Shown: positions 12,188 to 19,490 of the stretch, piece after piece | Layout of the letters: every line of letters begins with the position of its first letter | Numbering within the stretch: the stretch's first letter is position 1 | Virus record (IMG/VR): IMGVR_UViG_3300034104_000619 | Location: 1-28,864 of that record | Direction: 5' to 3' (one strand) | Length of the DNA stretch: 28,864 bases | From: a virus | Position numbers and translations under genes: made by a program | Notes under the pieces: model-generated | Told to the model about the DNA's origin: nothing | Databases searched by the model: none | What the model saw: only the letters and a program-made list of their open reading frames with translations

Positions 12188-12813
12188 GATTAGAAATTGC
12201 CTCCCATAAAGCAATTAAATATGCTTGTCTAAATTTTCATTACGCTAAAACAATACCAATAAATACTTTTGGCTATTCCGTTTTTAACGATAATAACGAA
12301 TGGTGTGGAGTTGTTTTATACGGAACGGGTGCCTCACCTCAAATAGGCAAACAATACAATTTAAGTCAAGGACAAGTTTTAGAGTTTGTACGGATGGCCT
12401 TAAACGGAAAACAAGACCAACCCGTAAGTAAAATAATGAGCTTGAGTTTAAAACTAATTACAAAAAAAATACCATTATGCAAATTAGTTGTGAGCTACGC
12501 AGACCAAGAGCAGGGACATATTGGAACAATTTACCAAGCGTCTAATTGGATTTACTTGGGAGAGGTGAAGTCGCCTCCAATAATAGAAGGAAAGCACAAT
12601 AAGTCAATGGGCGGTTCCGTTGGTGCGGCAAGGAAAATCCTAAAAAGGGAACCAAGTGTATATTACCCAAAGCCAAAGCATAAGTATATTTACCCACTTG
12701 ACAAGAGTTTAATTGCTATGTGTCAATCTTTAAGTAAACCTTATCCCAAAAAAGAAACCCCGACAAGCGGGGCTACTTTGAGCGAGGAGGTCGACTCGAA
12801 CGCCACTTCTTGA
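12184..12813 (+). CDS. mom: Mom-like DNA adenine modification enzyme
   Basis: This 209-residue protein matches the Mom family of phage Mu, GNAT-fold enzymes that add a carbamoylmethyl group to adenine N6 so that many restriction enzymes cannot cut. Visible features are FHYAKTIPINTFGYSVF near the start, GVVLYGTGAS (42-51), QVLEFVRMAL (64-73), and the strong block VVSYADQEQGHIGTIYQAS (102-120) with NWIYLG after it. KHKYIYP follows at 165-171. The last 20 or so residues are low-complexity, read across the antisense tRNA and its terminator, and may be dispensable. It overlaps the ParB-like gene by 4 bases. Confidence 0.88.
   Translation: MRLEIASHKAIKYACLNFHYAKTIPINTFGYSVFNDNNEWCGVVLYGTGASPQIGKQYNLSQGQVLEFVRMALNGKQDQPVSKIMSLSLKLITKKIPLCKLVVSYADQEQGHIGTIYQASNWIYLGEVKSPPIIEGKHNKSMGGSVGAARKILKREPSVYYPKPKHKYIYPLDKSLIAMCQSLSKPYPKKETPTSGATLSEEVDSNATS
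12748..12774 (-). terminator. intrinsic terminator of the antisense tRNA unit
   Basis: Read on the minus strand, AGCCCCG and CGGGGTT pair (one G-T wobble) around CTTGT, and the hairpin is followed by TCTTTTTT. It starts 7 bases after the tRNA 3' end. On the plus strand it lies in the 3' end of the mom-like gene. Confidence 0.8.
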
Positions 12814-12851
12814 TTGGAATACCAAGCGTGCAACCATTACACTTCCCTCGC
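12781..12851 (-). tRNA. tRNA-Gly(TCC)-like, 8-base anticodon loop
   Basis: On the minus strand 71 bases fold as a cloverleaf. The acceptor arm is GCGAGGG with TCCTCGC (one G-T). The D arm GTG/CAC carries AATGGTT. The anticodon stem CTTGG/TCAAG closes the loop TATTCCAA, and the T loop is TTCGAGT. Starting GCG, U73 as discriminator and C35-C36 are glycine identity features, and the reading TCC keeps T33 and A37. The anticodon loop has eight bases instead of seven, and the T stem (TGGCG/CGACC) has two mismatches, so it may be degenerate or specialised. CCA is not encoded. It has its own promoter and terminator and is the only minus-strand gene seen. Confidence 0.75.
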
Positions 12852-12859
12852 AGGTGAAA

Positions 12860-12891
12860 CAAATATAAAACAAAGATTTAGATGGACAAAA
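12860..12891 (-). promoter_or_regulatory. promoter of the antisense tRNA
   Basis: Read on the minus strand, TTTTG (12891-12887), a 19-base spacer and TATATTTG (12867-12860) match the Bacteroidota consensus exactly. The tRNA 5' end follows 8 bases later. The upstream box lies inside the first codons of the terminase small subunit. Confidence 0.82.
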
Positions 12892-13229
12892 CTGTACAGC
12901 ATAAAAAGGCAATGCTCGATGCGTTGGAAAAATCGTTAGGGGTAGTTACCTCGGCTTGCAAGACGGTTGGAATTGGAAGAACTACGCACTACCTTTGGAT
13001 GGATAGCGACCCAGAATATAAAGCAGCAGTCGATTCAATCGCAGACGTGGCTATTGACTTTGCAGAAAGCCAGTTGCACAAACAAATCAAAGATGGTAAC
13101 TCCACCGCAACCATTTTCTTTCTCAAGACCAAAGGCAAGAAGCGTGGCTACGTTGAGCGTCAGGAAATTGACGCCGTAGGCGGTAAGTTATTCCAAATAG
13201 AGGTACTTGGAGAAGATACGAACGAATAA
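12882..13229 (+). CDS. terS: terminase small subunit
   Basis: This 115-residue protein has an N-terminal helix-turn-helix (SLGVVTSACKTVGIGRTTHY, then LWMDSDPEYKAAVD). It ends with the helical segment STATIFFLKTKGKKRGYVER typical of small terminase subunits. It would recognise the packaging site on phage DNA and present it to the large subunit. It overlaps the large-subunit start by 23 bases. The antisense tRNA promoter lies across its first codons. No separate plus-strand promoter is visible before it. Confidence 0.87.
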   Translation: MDKTVQHKKAMLDALEKSLGVVTSACKTVGIGRTTHYLWMDSDPEYKAAVDSIADVAIDFAESQLHKQIKDGNSTATIFFLKTKGKKRGYVERQEIDAVGGKLFQIEVLGEDTNE

Positions 13230-14364
13230 GGTATTTAATCACCTGCAACGCAGCAACAAGAAGATTGTTGTTGAGCAAGGCGGTACACGGAGTGGGAAAA
13301 CTTACAATATCCTGCTCTGGATTATTTTTGAATATACCTACCGAAATACGGGCAAGACCATAACCATTTGCCGTAAGTCGTTCCCATCGCTTCGGGCTTC
13401 GGTTATGCGTGACTTTCTCGACATCCTACGTGCCTACGAATTGTACAACGAAGATTGCCATAACAAGTCAAGCAACGAATACCACCTAAACGGAAACCTT
13501 GTTGAGTTTATTTCACTTGACCAGCCCCAGAAGATACGGGGGCGTAAACGGAACCTTCTTTACATAAACGAGGGTAATGAGTTGTTTTACGAGGATTGGC
13601 AGCAGTTGGTATTTCGTACCGATGGGCGTATTATTATTGACTACAACCCCTCCGATTCGTTTCACTGGATTTACGACCGAGTTATACCCCGTGAGGACTG
13701 CGACTTTTACCAAACAACGTACAGGGACAACCCATTCCTCGACAAGTCGATTGTAGACGAAATAGAACGCCTACGTGACACCGACGAGGACTACTGGCGT
13801 ATCTATGGCCTTGGTGAGCGTGGAATGAGCCGTGCGACCATCTTTCAATTCGGGCAAGCCGAAATACCAACAGATGCAAAACTTATCAGTTATGGACTTG
13901 ACTTCGGTTACACCAACGACCCAACCGCACTCGTGGCCGTTTACCAGTTGGAAAACAACTTATACCTTGACGAACTCATTTACCGAACTGGACTCACAAA
14001 CCGAGACATCCACTCCCATTTTCAGTCGTTCAATTTAGATAGGCGAGACGAAATATTTGCCGATAGCGCAGAGCCGAAGTCCATCGACGAGCTGCACCGC
14101 TTTGGGTGGAACGTAAAGCCAACAGTAAAAGGAGCCGACTCGGTAAACTCGGGGATTGATATTCTCAAACGGCACAAGCTATTCGCAACTCCACGGAGCA
14201 GCAACCTAATCAAAGAACTCCAGAATTACAAATGGGTTGAGGATAAAAACGGAAACCTTCTTAATAAGCCGATTAGTGCATTCGACCACGGAATCGATGC
14301 TGCACGCTATGCGGTAGCAAATAAGTTATCTAAACCTAACTACGGTCGCTATAACGTCCGTTGA
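13207..14364 (+). CDS. terL: terminase large subunit
   Basis: The 385-residue protein is the packaging motor. The N-terminal ATPase has Walker A GGTRSGKT (25-32), a Walker B-like LLYINEGNE in which N121-E122 replace the usual D-E, and IDYNPSD as coupling motif. The C-terminal RNase H-like nuclease has SYGLDFGYTNDPTA (D232), FADSAEP (D286) and FDHGIDAARYAV (D364). The start is TTG 13207: an in-frame TAG at 13198 rules out a longer form, and no ATG or GTG occurs before Walker A. Family resembles Terminase_3/6 types. Confidence 0.95.
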   Translation: MEKIRTNKVFNHLQRSNKKIVVEQGGTRSGKTYNILLWIIFEYTYRNTGKTITICRKSFPSLRASVMRDFLDILRAYELYNEDCHNKSSNEYHLNGNLVEFISLDQPQKIRGRKRNLLYINEGNELFYEDWQQLVFRTDGRIIIDYNPSDSFHWIYDRVIPREDCDFYQTTYRDNPFLDKSIVDEIERLRDTDEDYWRIYGLGERGMSRATIFQFGQAEIPTDAKLISYGLDFGYTNDPTALVAVYQLENNLYLDELIYRTGLTNRDIHSHFQSFNLDRRDEIFADSAEPKSIDELHRFGWNVKPTVKGADSVNSGIDILKRHKLFATPRSSNLIKELQNYKWVEDKNGNLLNKPISAFDHGIDAARYAVANKLSKPNYGRYNVR

Positions 14365-14375
14365 GTTATTTATCT

Positions 14376-15041
14376 ATGGAACTGAAATTAGTAGTACCTA
14401 CGTCACTTGACGAAATCACGCTGGAGCAATACCAACGCTTCGCTCGCATTGAAGGAGACGAGGAATTTCGCCAAAAGAAGATGCTCGAAATCTTTTGCCA
14501 AGTTCCTTTCTCCGACTTGCCAAAGGTTCGCCTTGTGGACGCTACCAACGTCCTTGCCGTATTGAGCAAGACGTTAAACCAAAAGCCAGACCTTACCAAG
14601 TTCTTCGAGCTGAAGGGAACTAAATACGGATTCATTCCTGCGCTTAATGATATTTCACTTGGTGAGTTTGTAGACCTTGACAACTATATGAAGGACTGGG
14701 CCACGATGCACCGTGCAATGGCGGTATTGTACCGACCCGTGACCAAGGAGAAAGGCGAACGCTACGACATCGAGGACTACACCCCAGACGAAGGCAGGGA
14801 GGAACTGTTTAAGCAGATGCCCGTATCGGTTGCCTTGGGTGCGATGGTTTTTTTTTATCGTTTAGGGAACGTATTAGCGCAACATACACTAAACTCTTTG
14901 GCGAAGGAGGCGAAGACATCTATACAAGAGAAGCGCAGTTCGGACAGCGATGGGGATGGTATTCCTCCATCTATGCTTTGGCTTCAGGAGACGTCACAAA
15001 GTTTGAAGCAGTCACTCGACTACCTATTCATCAATGCCTAA
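14376..15041 (+). CDS. tail assembly chaperone, zero-frame product (gpG-like)
   Basis: The gene starts at ATG 14376; a TTG at 14361 overlaps the terL stop. The 221-residue product begins MELKLVVPTSLDEITLEQYQ and is mostly helical. The first two thirds look like a compact domain (LPKVRLVDATNVLAVLSKTL; LSLGEFVDLD-type turn). The last third after residue 160 is charged and variable (KEAKTSIQEKRSSDSDGDGI). A T9 run lies under the codons GTT TTT TTT TAT, and an overlapping -1 frame continues to 15100. This is the layout of phage lambda G/GT tail chaperones, which load the tape measure during tail assembly. Confidence 0.78.
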   Translation: MELKLVVPTSLDEITLEQYQRFARIEGDEEFRQKKMLEIFCQVPFSDLPKVRLVDATNVLAVLSKTLNQKPDLTKFFELKGTKYGFIPALNDISLGEFVDLDNYMKDWATMHRAMAVLYRPVTKEKGERYDIEDYTPDEGREELFKQMPVSVALGAMVFFYRLGNVLAQHTLNSLAKEAKTSIQEKRSSDSDGDGIPPSMLWLQETSQSLKQSLDYLFINA

Positions 15042-15100
15042 CCTACCTAACCTTTGAGAAGGAGAAGAACGAAATCGAAATGCAAAAATTAAAGTTATGA
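14376..15100 (+). CDS. tail assembly chaperone, -1 frameshift product (gpGT-like)
   Basis: If ribosomes slip back one base on the T9 run (14848-14856), reading goes on as LSFRERISATYTKLFGEGGE and then TREAQFGQRWGWYSSIYALA, with SGDVTKFEAVTRL and CLTYLTFEKEKNE after that, ending at TGA 15098-15100. The fused product would be about 241 residues. The -1 frame is closed by TAA at 14810, and it has no ATG, GTG or TTG between that stop and the WGWYSSIYAL block, so standard internal initiation cannot make it. The stop overlaps the next gene by 4 bases (ATGA), as for true genes here. Confidence 0.78.
14848..14856 (+). other. T9 slippery site for programmed -1 frameshifting
   Basis: Nine T in a row are read in the zero frame as part of GTT TTT TTT TAT. 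Two Phe tRNAs can re-pair perfectly after a one-base backward slip. The run joins two long coding frames of the tail chaperone pair. No stimulator structure was worked out. Confidence 0.75.
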
Positions 15101-15564
15101 GAAGTTTCTACCAAGCCACCGAGAAAATAAACGACTACCTAACCAGTCACCCGCTGGTGAAGGTGGTTACGTTTGGCGACATCTTCGACGTTGACCTAAA
15201 CAAGCAGACCATCTTTCCGTTGGCGCATATTATGGTGAACCAAGCCACCTTCTCCGATCACGTAATTCGTTTTAACGTATCGGTTCTTGCTATGGACATC
15301 GTGGACGAAACGAAGCAAGATTTGCGAAATCAAAACGAGCCTTTCTTTGGCGTAGACAACCAACAGGATATTTTGAACACGACCCTTGCAATCTTGAACG
15401 GCCTGCAATCGCAGTTACGCCGTGGCACGCTGTACTCGGATAAATACGAAATCGAAGGAGACGTAAGTTGCGAGCCATTCACGGAAAGGTTTGAGAACTT
15501 GCTTACTGGGTGGAACCTGACCTTCGACTTGATTGTACCAAACACTGAAATTAGTATTTGCTAA
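15097..15564 (+). CDS. tail terminator/completion-like protein
   Basis: This 155-residue protein begins MRSFYQATEKINDYLTSHPL and has alternating strands and helices: IFPLAHIMVNQATFSDHVIR, VSVLAMDIVDETK, and DVSCEPFTERFENLLTGWNL. The size, fold pattern and place between the tail chaperone and an HK97 gp10-like gene fit tail terminator or head-tail joining proteins. The assignment is by context and general likeness, not by a clear motif. It overlaps the chaperone frameshift product by 4 bases and the next gene by one base. Confidence 0.6.
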   Translation: MRSFYQATEKINDYLTSHPLVKVVTFGDIFDVDLNKQTIFPLAHIMVNQATFSDHVIRFNVSVLAMDIVDETKQDLRNQNEPFFGVDNQQDILNTTLAILNGLQSQLRRGTLYSDKYEIEGDVSCEPFTERFENLLTGWNLTFDLIVPNTEISIC

Positions 15565-16070
15565 TGGCAAGGCAGGAGTTGGTTGAGGCGGTTCTTAATA
15601 AGTTCGCAAAGCGTGTAATTCAACAGGCGAGGCAAAATCTTACCAAGAAGAAAAAGAACGCTTCTAAAGAGCTTTACAACTCGTTGGACTACGACCTATC
15701 CGTAGGCCCTAATTCGTTCTCTTTGACCTTTGAAATGGAGGACTATGGGGAATACCAAGACAAGGGTGTAAGCGGTGTCAAGCGCAAGTACAATACACCG
15801 TACAAATACACCAATAAGATGCCACCACCCAAGGCATTCGCTCAATGGGTAGTCCGCAAAGGCCTTCAAGGCATCCGAGACAAGCAGGGGCGTTTTGTCC
15901 CACGGAAGTCGCTGCAATACTTGATAGCAAGAAGCGTGTACAACAACGGCATAAAGCCGAGTTACTTTTTCAGCAACCCGTTCAAAGTAAACTTTAATAA
16001 ACTACCGCAAGAGGTCGTAAACGCATTCCAGCTAACAAAAGACGACTTCCAAGCATTTACACGTAAATAA
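15564..16070 (+). CDS. HK97 gp10-like head-tail/tail completion protein
   Basis: The start is ATG 15564 (168 residues); an upstream TTG at 15558 is less likely. A basic helical N-terminus (FAKRVIQQARQNLTKKKKN) leads to MEDYGEYQDKGVSGVKRKY. This YGxYQDxG turn is typical of HK97 gp10-like proteins, which close the tail or join head and tail. Later comes VPRKSLQYLIARSVYNNGIK and PSYFFSNPF. It is part of the tail block and overlaps both neighbours by one base. Confidence 0.7.
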   Translation: MARQELVEAVLNKFAKRVIQQARQNLTKKKKNASKELYNSLDYDLSVGPNSFSLTFEMEDYGEYQDKGVSGVKRKYNTPYKYTNKMPPPKAFAQWVVRKGLQGIRDKQGRFVPRKSLQYLIARSVYNNGIKPSYFFSNPFKVNFNKLPQEVVNAFQLTKDDFQAFTRK

Positions 16071-17320
16071 TGTCAGCACCAGTAGCCACCTTTCCCGCCT
16101 CGTTACAGTTAACAAGGTCGCCTATCTTCATAACGCTAACCAAGGGTAGTGCCGTTAACGACGGCCTCGTTGACGCTACGCTTACCCTGCGGATATTTGC
16201 AGGTAGCAGCGCATCAAGCCCGACAGCTGATTACACGTTGTTTAAAACGTCTATTGATAACGAACCTATTGTATTTGAAATCAGCGACCTAATTCGGGAA
16301 AAAATTACAACCATACTTAAAAATGGTTCTATATCTGATTTTGAATTAGCAACAACCGAAGTGGTATGGTGCAAGTTTACTCTTTCGTCTAACTACGTGA
16401 ATGCAGGAACTCCCGCTTCTGGACTAATTCAAAGCAATCAATCCTTTCTATGTTCGGACGGATGGTTGCCCTTTACAACGCAATCTGGAGGTATCGTTGC
16501 GGGTGCTGGTCTGTTGACCAACCGCACAATGCAAGTTTACAGCGGTTACGAGCAGTCGCTTCCCGCTTTGTACGATACCAACACCGATCTTAACGGAGTT
16601 CTGTACAACGTAAACGGAACGGACTATTTTTACGTGCTATCTGACGAGCTGGGATTCGCAAATACGAGCTTGCAATCCACGCAAAAGGTAATCTACATTC
16701 CAGCAGGCCCCGCAAGCATAGATTCGTTCTTGGGGGTTGTACCAACCGAGGACTACACTATTTCGCTTATTAGCGATAGCGCATCTGTAAACTACAAAGC
16801 ACGTGTCGAAGCAGACGGTGGAACGTGCGAAGGATTCGCCTGCCTACGTGCAGCACTTGCCGAATTGGGTTACGAGGAAAATGCTACCGACTACAATTAC
16901 GAGTTGGTTTGCGAGCCGAAGTACACGCCAGTGCGGCTTACGTTTATTAACCGCTTTGGTGTTAGCGACTTTGTTACTTTCTTTAAGGTCTCAACAAGAA
17001 GCGGAGCCGTAACACGGGAAAGCTATATGCCGCAGTTGAACCAGCCGTTTAACGTTTCGCAACAAGTCCAGTATCGTAACTTTGACGTCAATAGCAGAGA
17101 AACGATTGTGCTAAATACGGGCTGGGTGGACGAGAACTACGACGACGTTATCCGTGAAATCCTTATGAGTGAGAAGTGCTCTATCAATTACGAAGGAGTA
17201 GAGTTCACAGTTAACCCGCAAGATACTGGAATACAATACCTTAAAGAGGTTAACGACCGAAACATAAATTACACCTTGACGTTTGATATTGCTTGGGACA
17301 TCCGAAATAACGCACGATGA
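16070..17320 (+). CDS. structural tail protein
   Basis: This 416-residue beta-rich protein (many Ser, Thr and Asn) has no signal peptide or coiled coil. It lies between tail-completion and tail-tip genes, so it is most likely a virion tail component. Residues 242-268 (YKARVEADGGTCEGFACL and after) form a motif that recurs in the small protein at 27637-27855, also next to a tail gene. That segment contains a Cys pair (GTCEGFAC). The rest resembles no enzyme I know. It overlaps the next gene by 4 bases. Confidence 0.68.
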   Translation: MSAPVATFPASLQLTRSPIFITLTKGSAVNDGLVDATLTLRIFAGSSASSPTADYTLFKTSIDNEPIVFEISDLIREKITTILKNGSISDFELATTEVVWCKFTLSSNYVNAGTPASGLIQSNQSFLCSDGWLPFTTQSGGIVAGAGLLTNRTMQVYSGYEQSLPALYDTNTDLNGVLYNVNGTDYFYVLSDELGFANTSLQSTQKVIYIPAGPASIDSFLGVVPTEDYTISLISDSASVNYKARVEADGGTCEGFACLRAALAELGYEENATDYNYELVCEPKYTPVRLTFINRFGVSDFVTFFKVSTRSGAVTRESYMPQLNQPFNVSQQVQYRNFDVNSRETIVLNTGWVDENYDDVIREILMSEKCSINYEGVEFTVNPQDTGIQYLKEVNDRNINYTLTFDIAWDIRNNAR

Positions 17321-19341
17321 GAAACAAGGTTACCATTTTTGTAGGTGAGCAAGAGCTTGACGTATTCCAAGACGAGGATATTACGATTAACTTATCCGTC
17401 CAGAACATTCAAGACATAAGCAAGGTCTTCACTGACTTTACGCAGGGGTTTAGCGTTCCCGCTTCGCCACGTAACAACGCCATCTTTGAACACTACTACC
17501 GCACGGATATTGTGGGCGGCGCTGACTACCGATTAAGAGCCGATGGACGAATTGAAATCAACGGCTTGGTATTTCGGTACGGCTCTATTGAATTGGAAGG
17601 CGTACAGATGCGTAAGAACGCTCCGTATGCTTACGATATTACGTTTTACGGGTTGCTGGTTAACCTTACCGACATTTTCGGGGAGGACTACTTGTACGAC
17701 CTTGAAGGGTTGTCGGCTTACAATTTAGACTACACACCTAACAACGTTTACGCTGGATTGTCTTCATTTACATTCGCCCCCGTTGTATTCCCCTTGATTA
17801 CAGCAAAAGACGTTTGGTTTTACGAAAGCGATACCAGCAATAGCGACCCAAACAACATATACTATCATAATCAAAATCAAACGCACGGTATTCAATACTA
17901 CGACCTAAAGCCCGCTATTACTATTGTTGCAATTATTGATGCGATAGAAAATAAGTACGGCATTAATATAGTCGATACGGGGGTTAATGACTTTGATAAG
18001 TTGTATATGTGGTGTCACCGTCACGCTGGCTATATGTACAAGGATATTCCAAACGCTACCCCTTGGGCGCAATTAGTAGCTCCAGACCCGTATTCTGTAA
18101 TTGCTACCGATTGGTGGGATTATTCAAATAGCACTTTTACACCGCAGGGGGCAACTGGTTCTGGTAACGTCTACGACGTTTCGATTGATTTAAGCGTTGG
18201 AGGTTATGCAAGTGACTACAATGTAGGTTTGTATATTGATGGCATATTGATAGCGCAGCAAGTTAAAAACGGCAACGCAACCACAACTTTTAGCGAGATA
18301 CCAATAACTAATAATAGCGTAGCATATCTTGCCGTTCAACGCTCAACGAACGAAACCGTAACATTCACCGTTAACGAGATTAACATTGAGCTTTCATTTT
18401 CGCCAAACACGGTTTACGCTTCAGCATACAACTCCGCAAACCAGCAGGTGTTCGGAAGTATTGACATTCCCTCTTTAATGCCAGAGCAAAAGGTTACTGA
18501 CTTTTTGGCCTCGCTTTGCAAAATGTTCAATCTGGTTATTGTTCCAGTAAGCGATACAGAGTTTGAGTTTATGCCGCTTGACCAATGGTACGCTTCGGGT
18601 ACAGACATTGACCTGTCGCAATACTTTGACATAACAGAGAGCCAAGTAGAACGCCCACAACTGTACAAGCAAATAAATTTCAAGTACAACGAAACAGGAG
18701 CAATTACGGGCGAAGAATACCGCCTTACTAACGACGTGGGTTACGGAGACCTTCGCTCTAATTTTGTCTTTGACACGGACGAGGAATTGGCGGTAGATCC
18801 GCAGTTCGACCAGATGCTCTTTACACGGCTAACTGACCAAGATGGCGGAGCATTAACGAAATTGCTGGCAGGATATGCGGTAACACGGGAACTGGAAACT
18901 TATTTAGGCCAGCCGTTTATATTTTACGTGAACGGCACAATAACAATTAGCCCAAACACGCTGGCATTTATTGACCCAACTCAAACAATATCTGGGCATA
19001 ATGCAGTATCAGTTACAACGGTAGTGTACGCAAATACGTCCAGTGCGTCCACAAACACGGCGTCTACCTACTCCTTGAACTACGGAGCAGACATCGACCC
19101 GTACCTATTGCAGTCGGTAAACAATTCACTATACAACACCTACTGGAGCGACTATATTACGGACTTGTACAACCCAAGCCGTAGATTAGTGCGGGTTCCT
19201 GCCATTTTGCCACTTGGCAAGATTCTAAACTTCGACCTAAAAAATAAGTTAATCTGGAACGGGCAGAGGTGGTTGGTTAACAACGTAACGATAAACCTTA
19301 CCACGGGCAAGGCCGAGTTTGAGTTATTAAACAATGTATGA
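17317..19341 (+). CDS. tail tip/baseplate-hub-like protein
   Basis: This 674-residue protein starts MRNKVTIFVGEQELDVFQDE. The N-terminal part (FTQGFSVPASPRNNAIFEHY, then IEINGLVFRYGSIELEGVQM and YDITFYGLLVNLTDIFGED) looks like the beta domain of distal-tail or hub proteins common in Bacteroidota phages. A middle beta sandwich lies at about 270-360. A C-terminal part with YDITxYGL-like repeats ends in WNGQRWLVNNVTINLTTGKA. No peptidase motif is seen. It is followed by a tiny gene and the tape measure, so tail tip is the best guess. Confidence 0.7.
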   Translation: MRNKVTIFVGEQELDVFQDEDITINLSVQNIQDISKVFTDFTQGFSVPASPRNNAIFEHYYRTDIVGGADYRLRADGRIEINGLVFRYGSIELEGVQMRKNAPYAYDITFYGLLVNLTDIFGEDYLYDLEGLSAYNLDYTPNNVYAGLSSFTFAPVVFPLITAKDVWFYESDTSNSDPNNIYYHNQNQTHGIQYYDLKPAITIVAIIDAIENKYGINIVDTGVNDFDKLYMWCHRHAGYMYKDIPNATPWAQLVAPDPYSVIATDWWDYSNSTFTPQGATGSGNVYDVSIDLSVGGYASDYNVGLYIDGILIAQQVKNGNATTTFSEIPITNNSVAYLAVQRSTNETVTFTVNEINIELSFSPNTVYASAYNSANQQVFGSIDIPSLMPEQKVTDFLASLCKMFNLVIVPVSDTEFEFMPLDQWYASGTDIDLSQYFDITESQVERPQLYKQINFKYNETGAITGEEYRLTNDVGYGDLRSNFVFDTDEELAVDPQFDQMLFTRLTDQDGGALTKLLAGYAVTRELETYLGQPFIFYVNGTITISPNTLAFIDPTQTISGHNAVSVTTVVYANTSSASTNTASTYSLNYGADIDPYLLQSVNNSLYNTYWSDYITDLYNPSRRLVRVPAILPLGKILNFDLKNKLIWNGQRWLVNNVTINLTTGKAEFELLNNV

Positions 19342-19490
19342 AACAGGGGTATTTAAGTTATTTGATAGAGCTTCTTAATGCAAGTACGCTTTACGGCGTA
19401 GGAAAGGAAATCGACATTGCAAAGGGAATGTACAAGTTAGACGGAAGCGTAAAAAGAAAGTATAGAAAATGGCGGTCACCGAAACAGTAA
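19338..19490 (+). CDS. small basic protein overlapping the tape measure start
   Basis: The 50-residue frame begins at an ATGA overlap with the tail-tip gene and ends 22 bases inside the tape-measure gene. The product (MKQGYLSYLIELLNASTLYG at the start) ends in a run of basic residues (KRKYRKWRSPKQ). Coupled start and compact spacing suggest it is real; function is unknown. Confidence 0.55.
   Translation: MKQGYLSYLIELLNASTLYGVGKEIDIAKGMYKLDGSVKRKYRKWRSPKQ

Noticed and set aside
14848-14856. Idea that the 8-base-loop tRNA drives the tail chaperone frameshift
   Set aside because: The tail site needs a -1 slip on Phe codons, whereas an enlarged anticodon loop on a Gly tRNA would favour +1 shifts at glycine codons.
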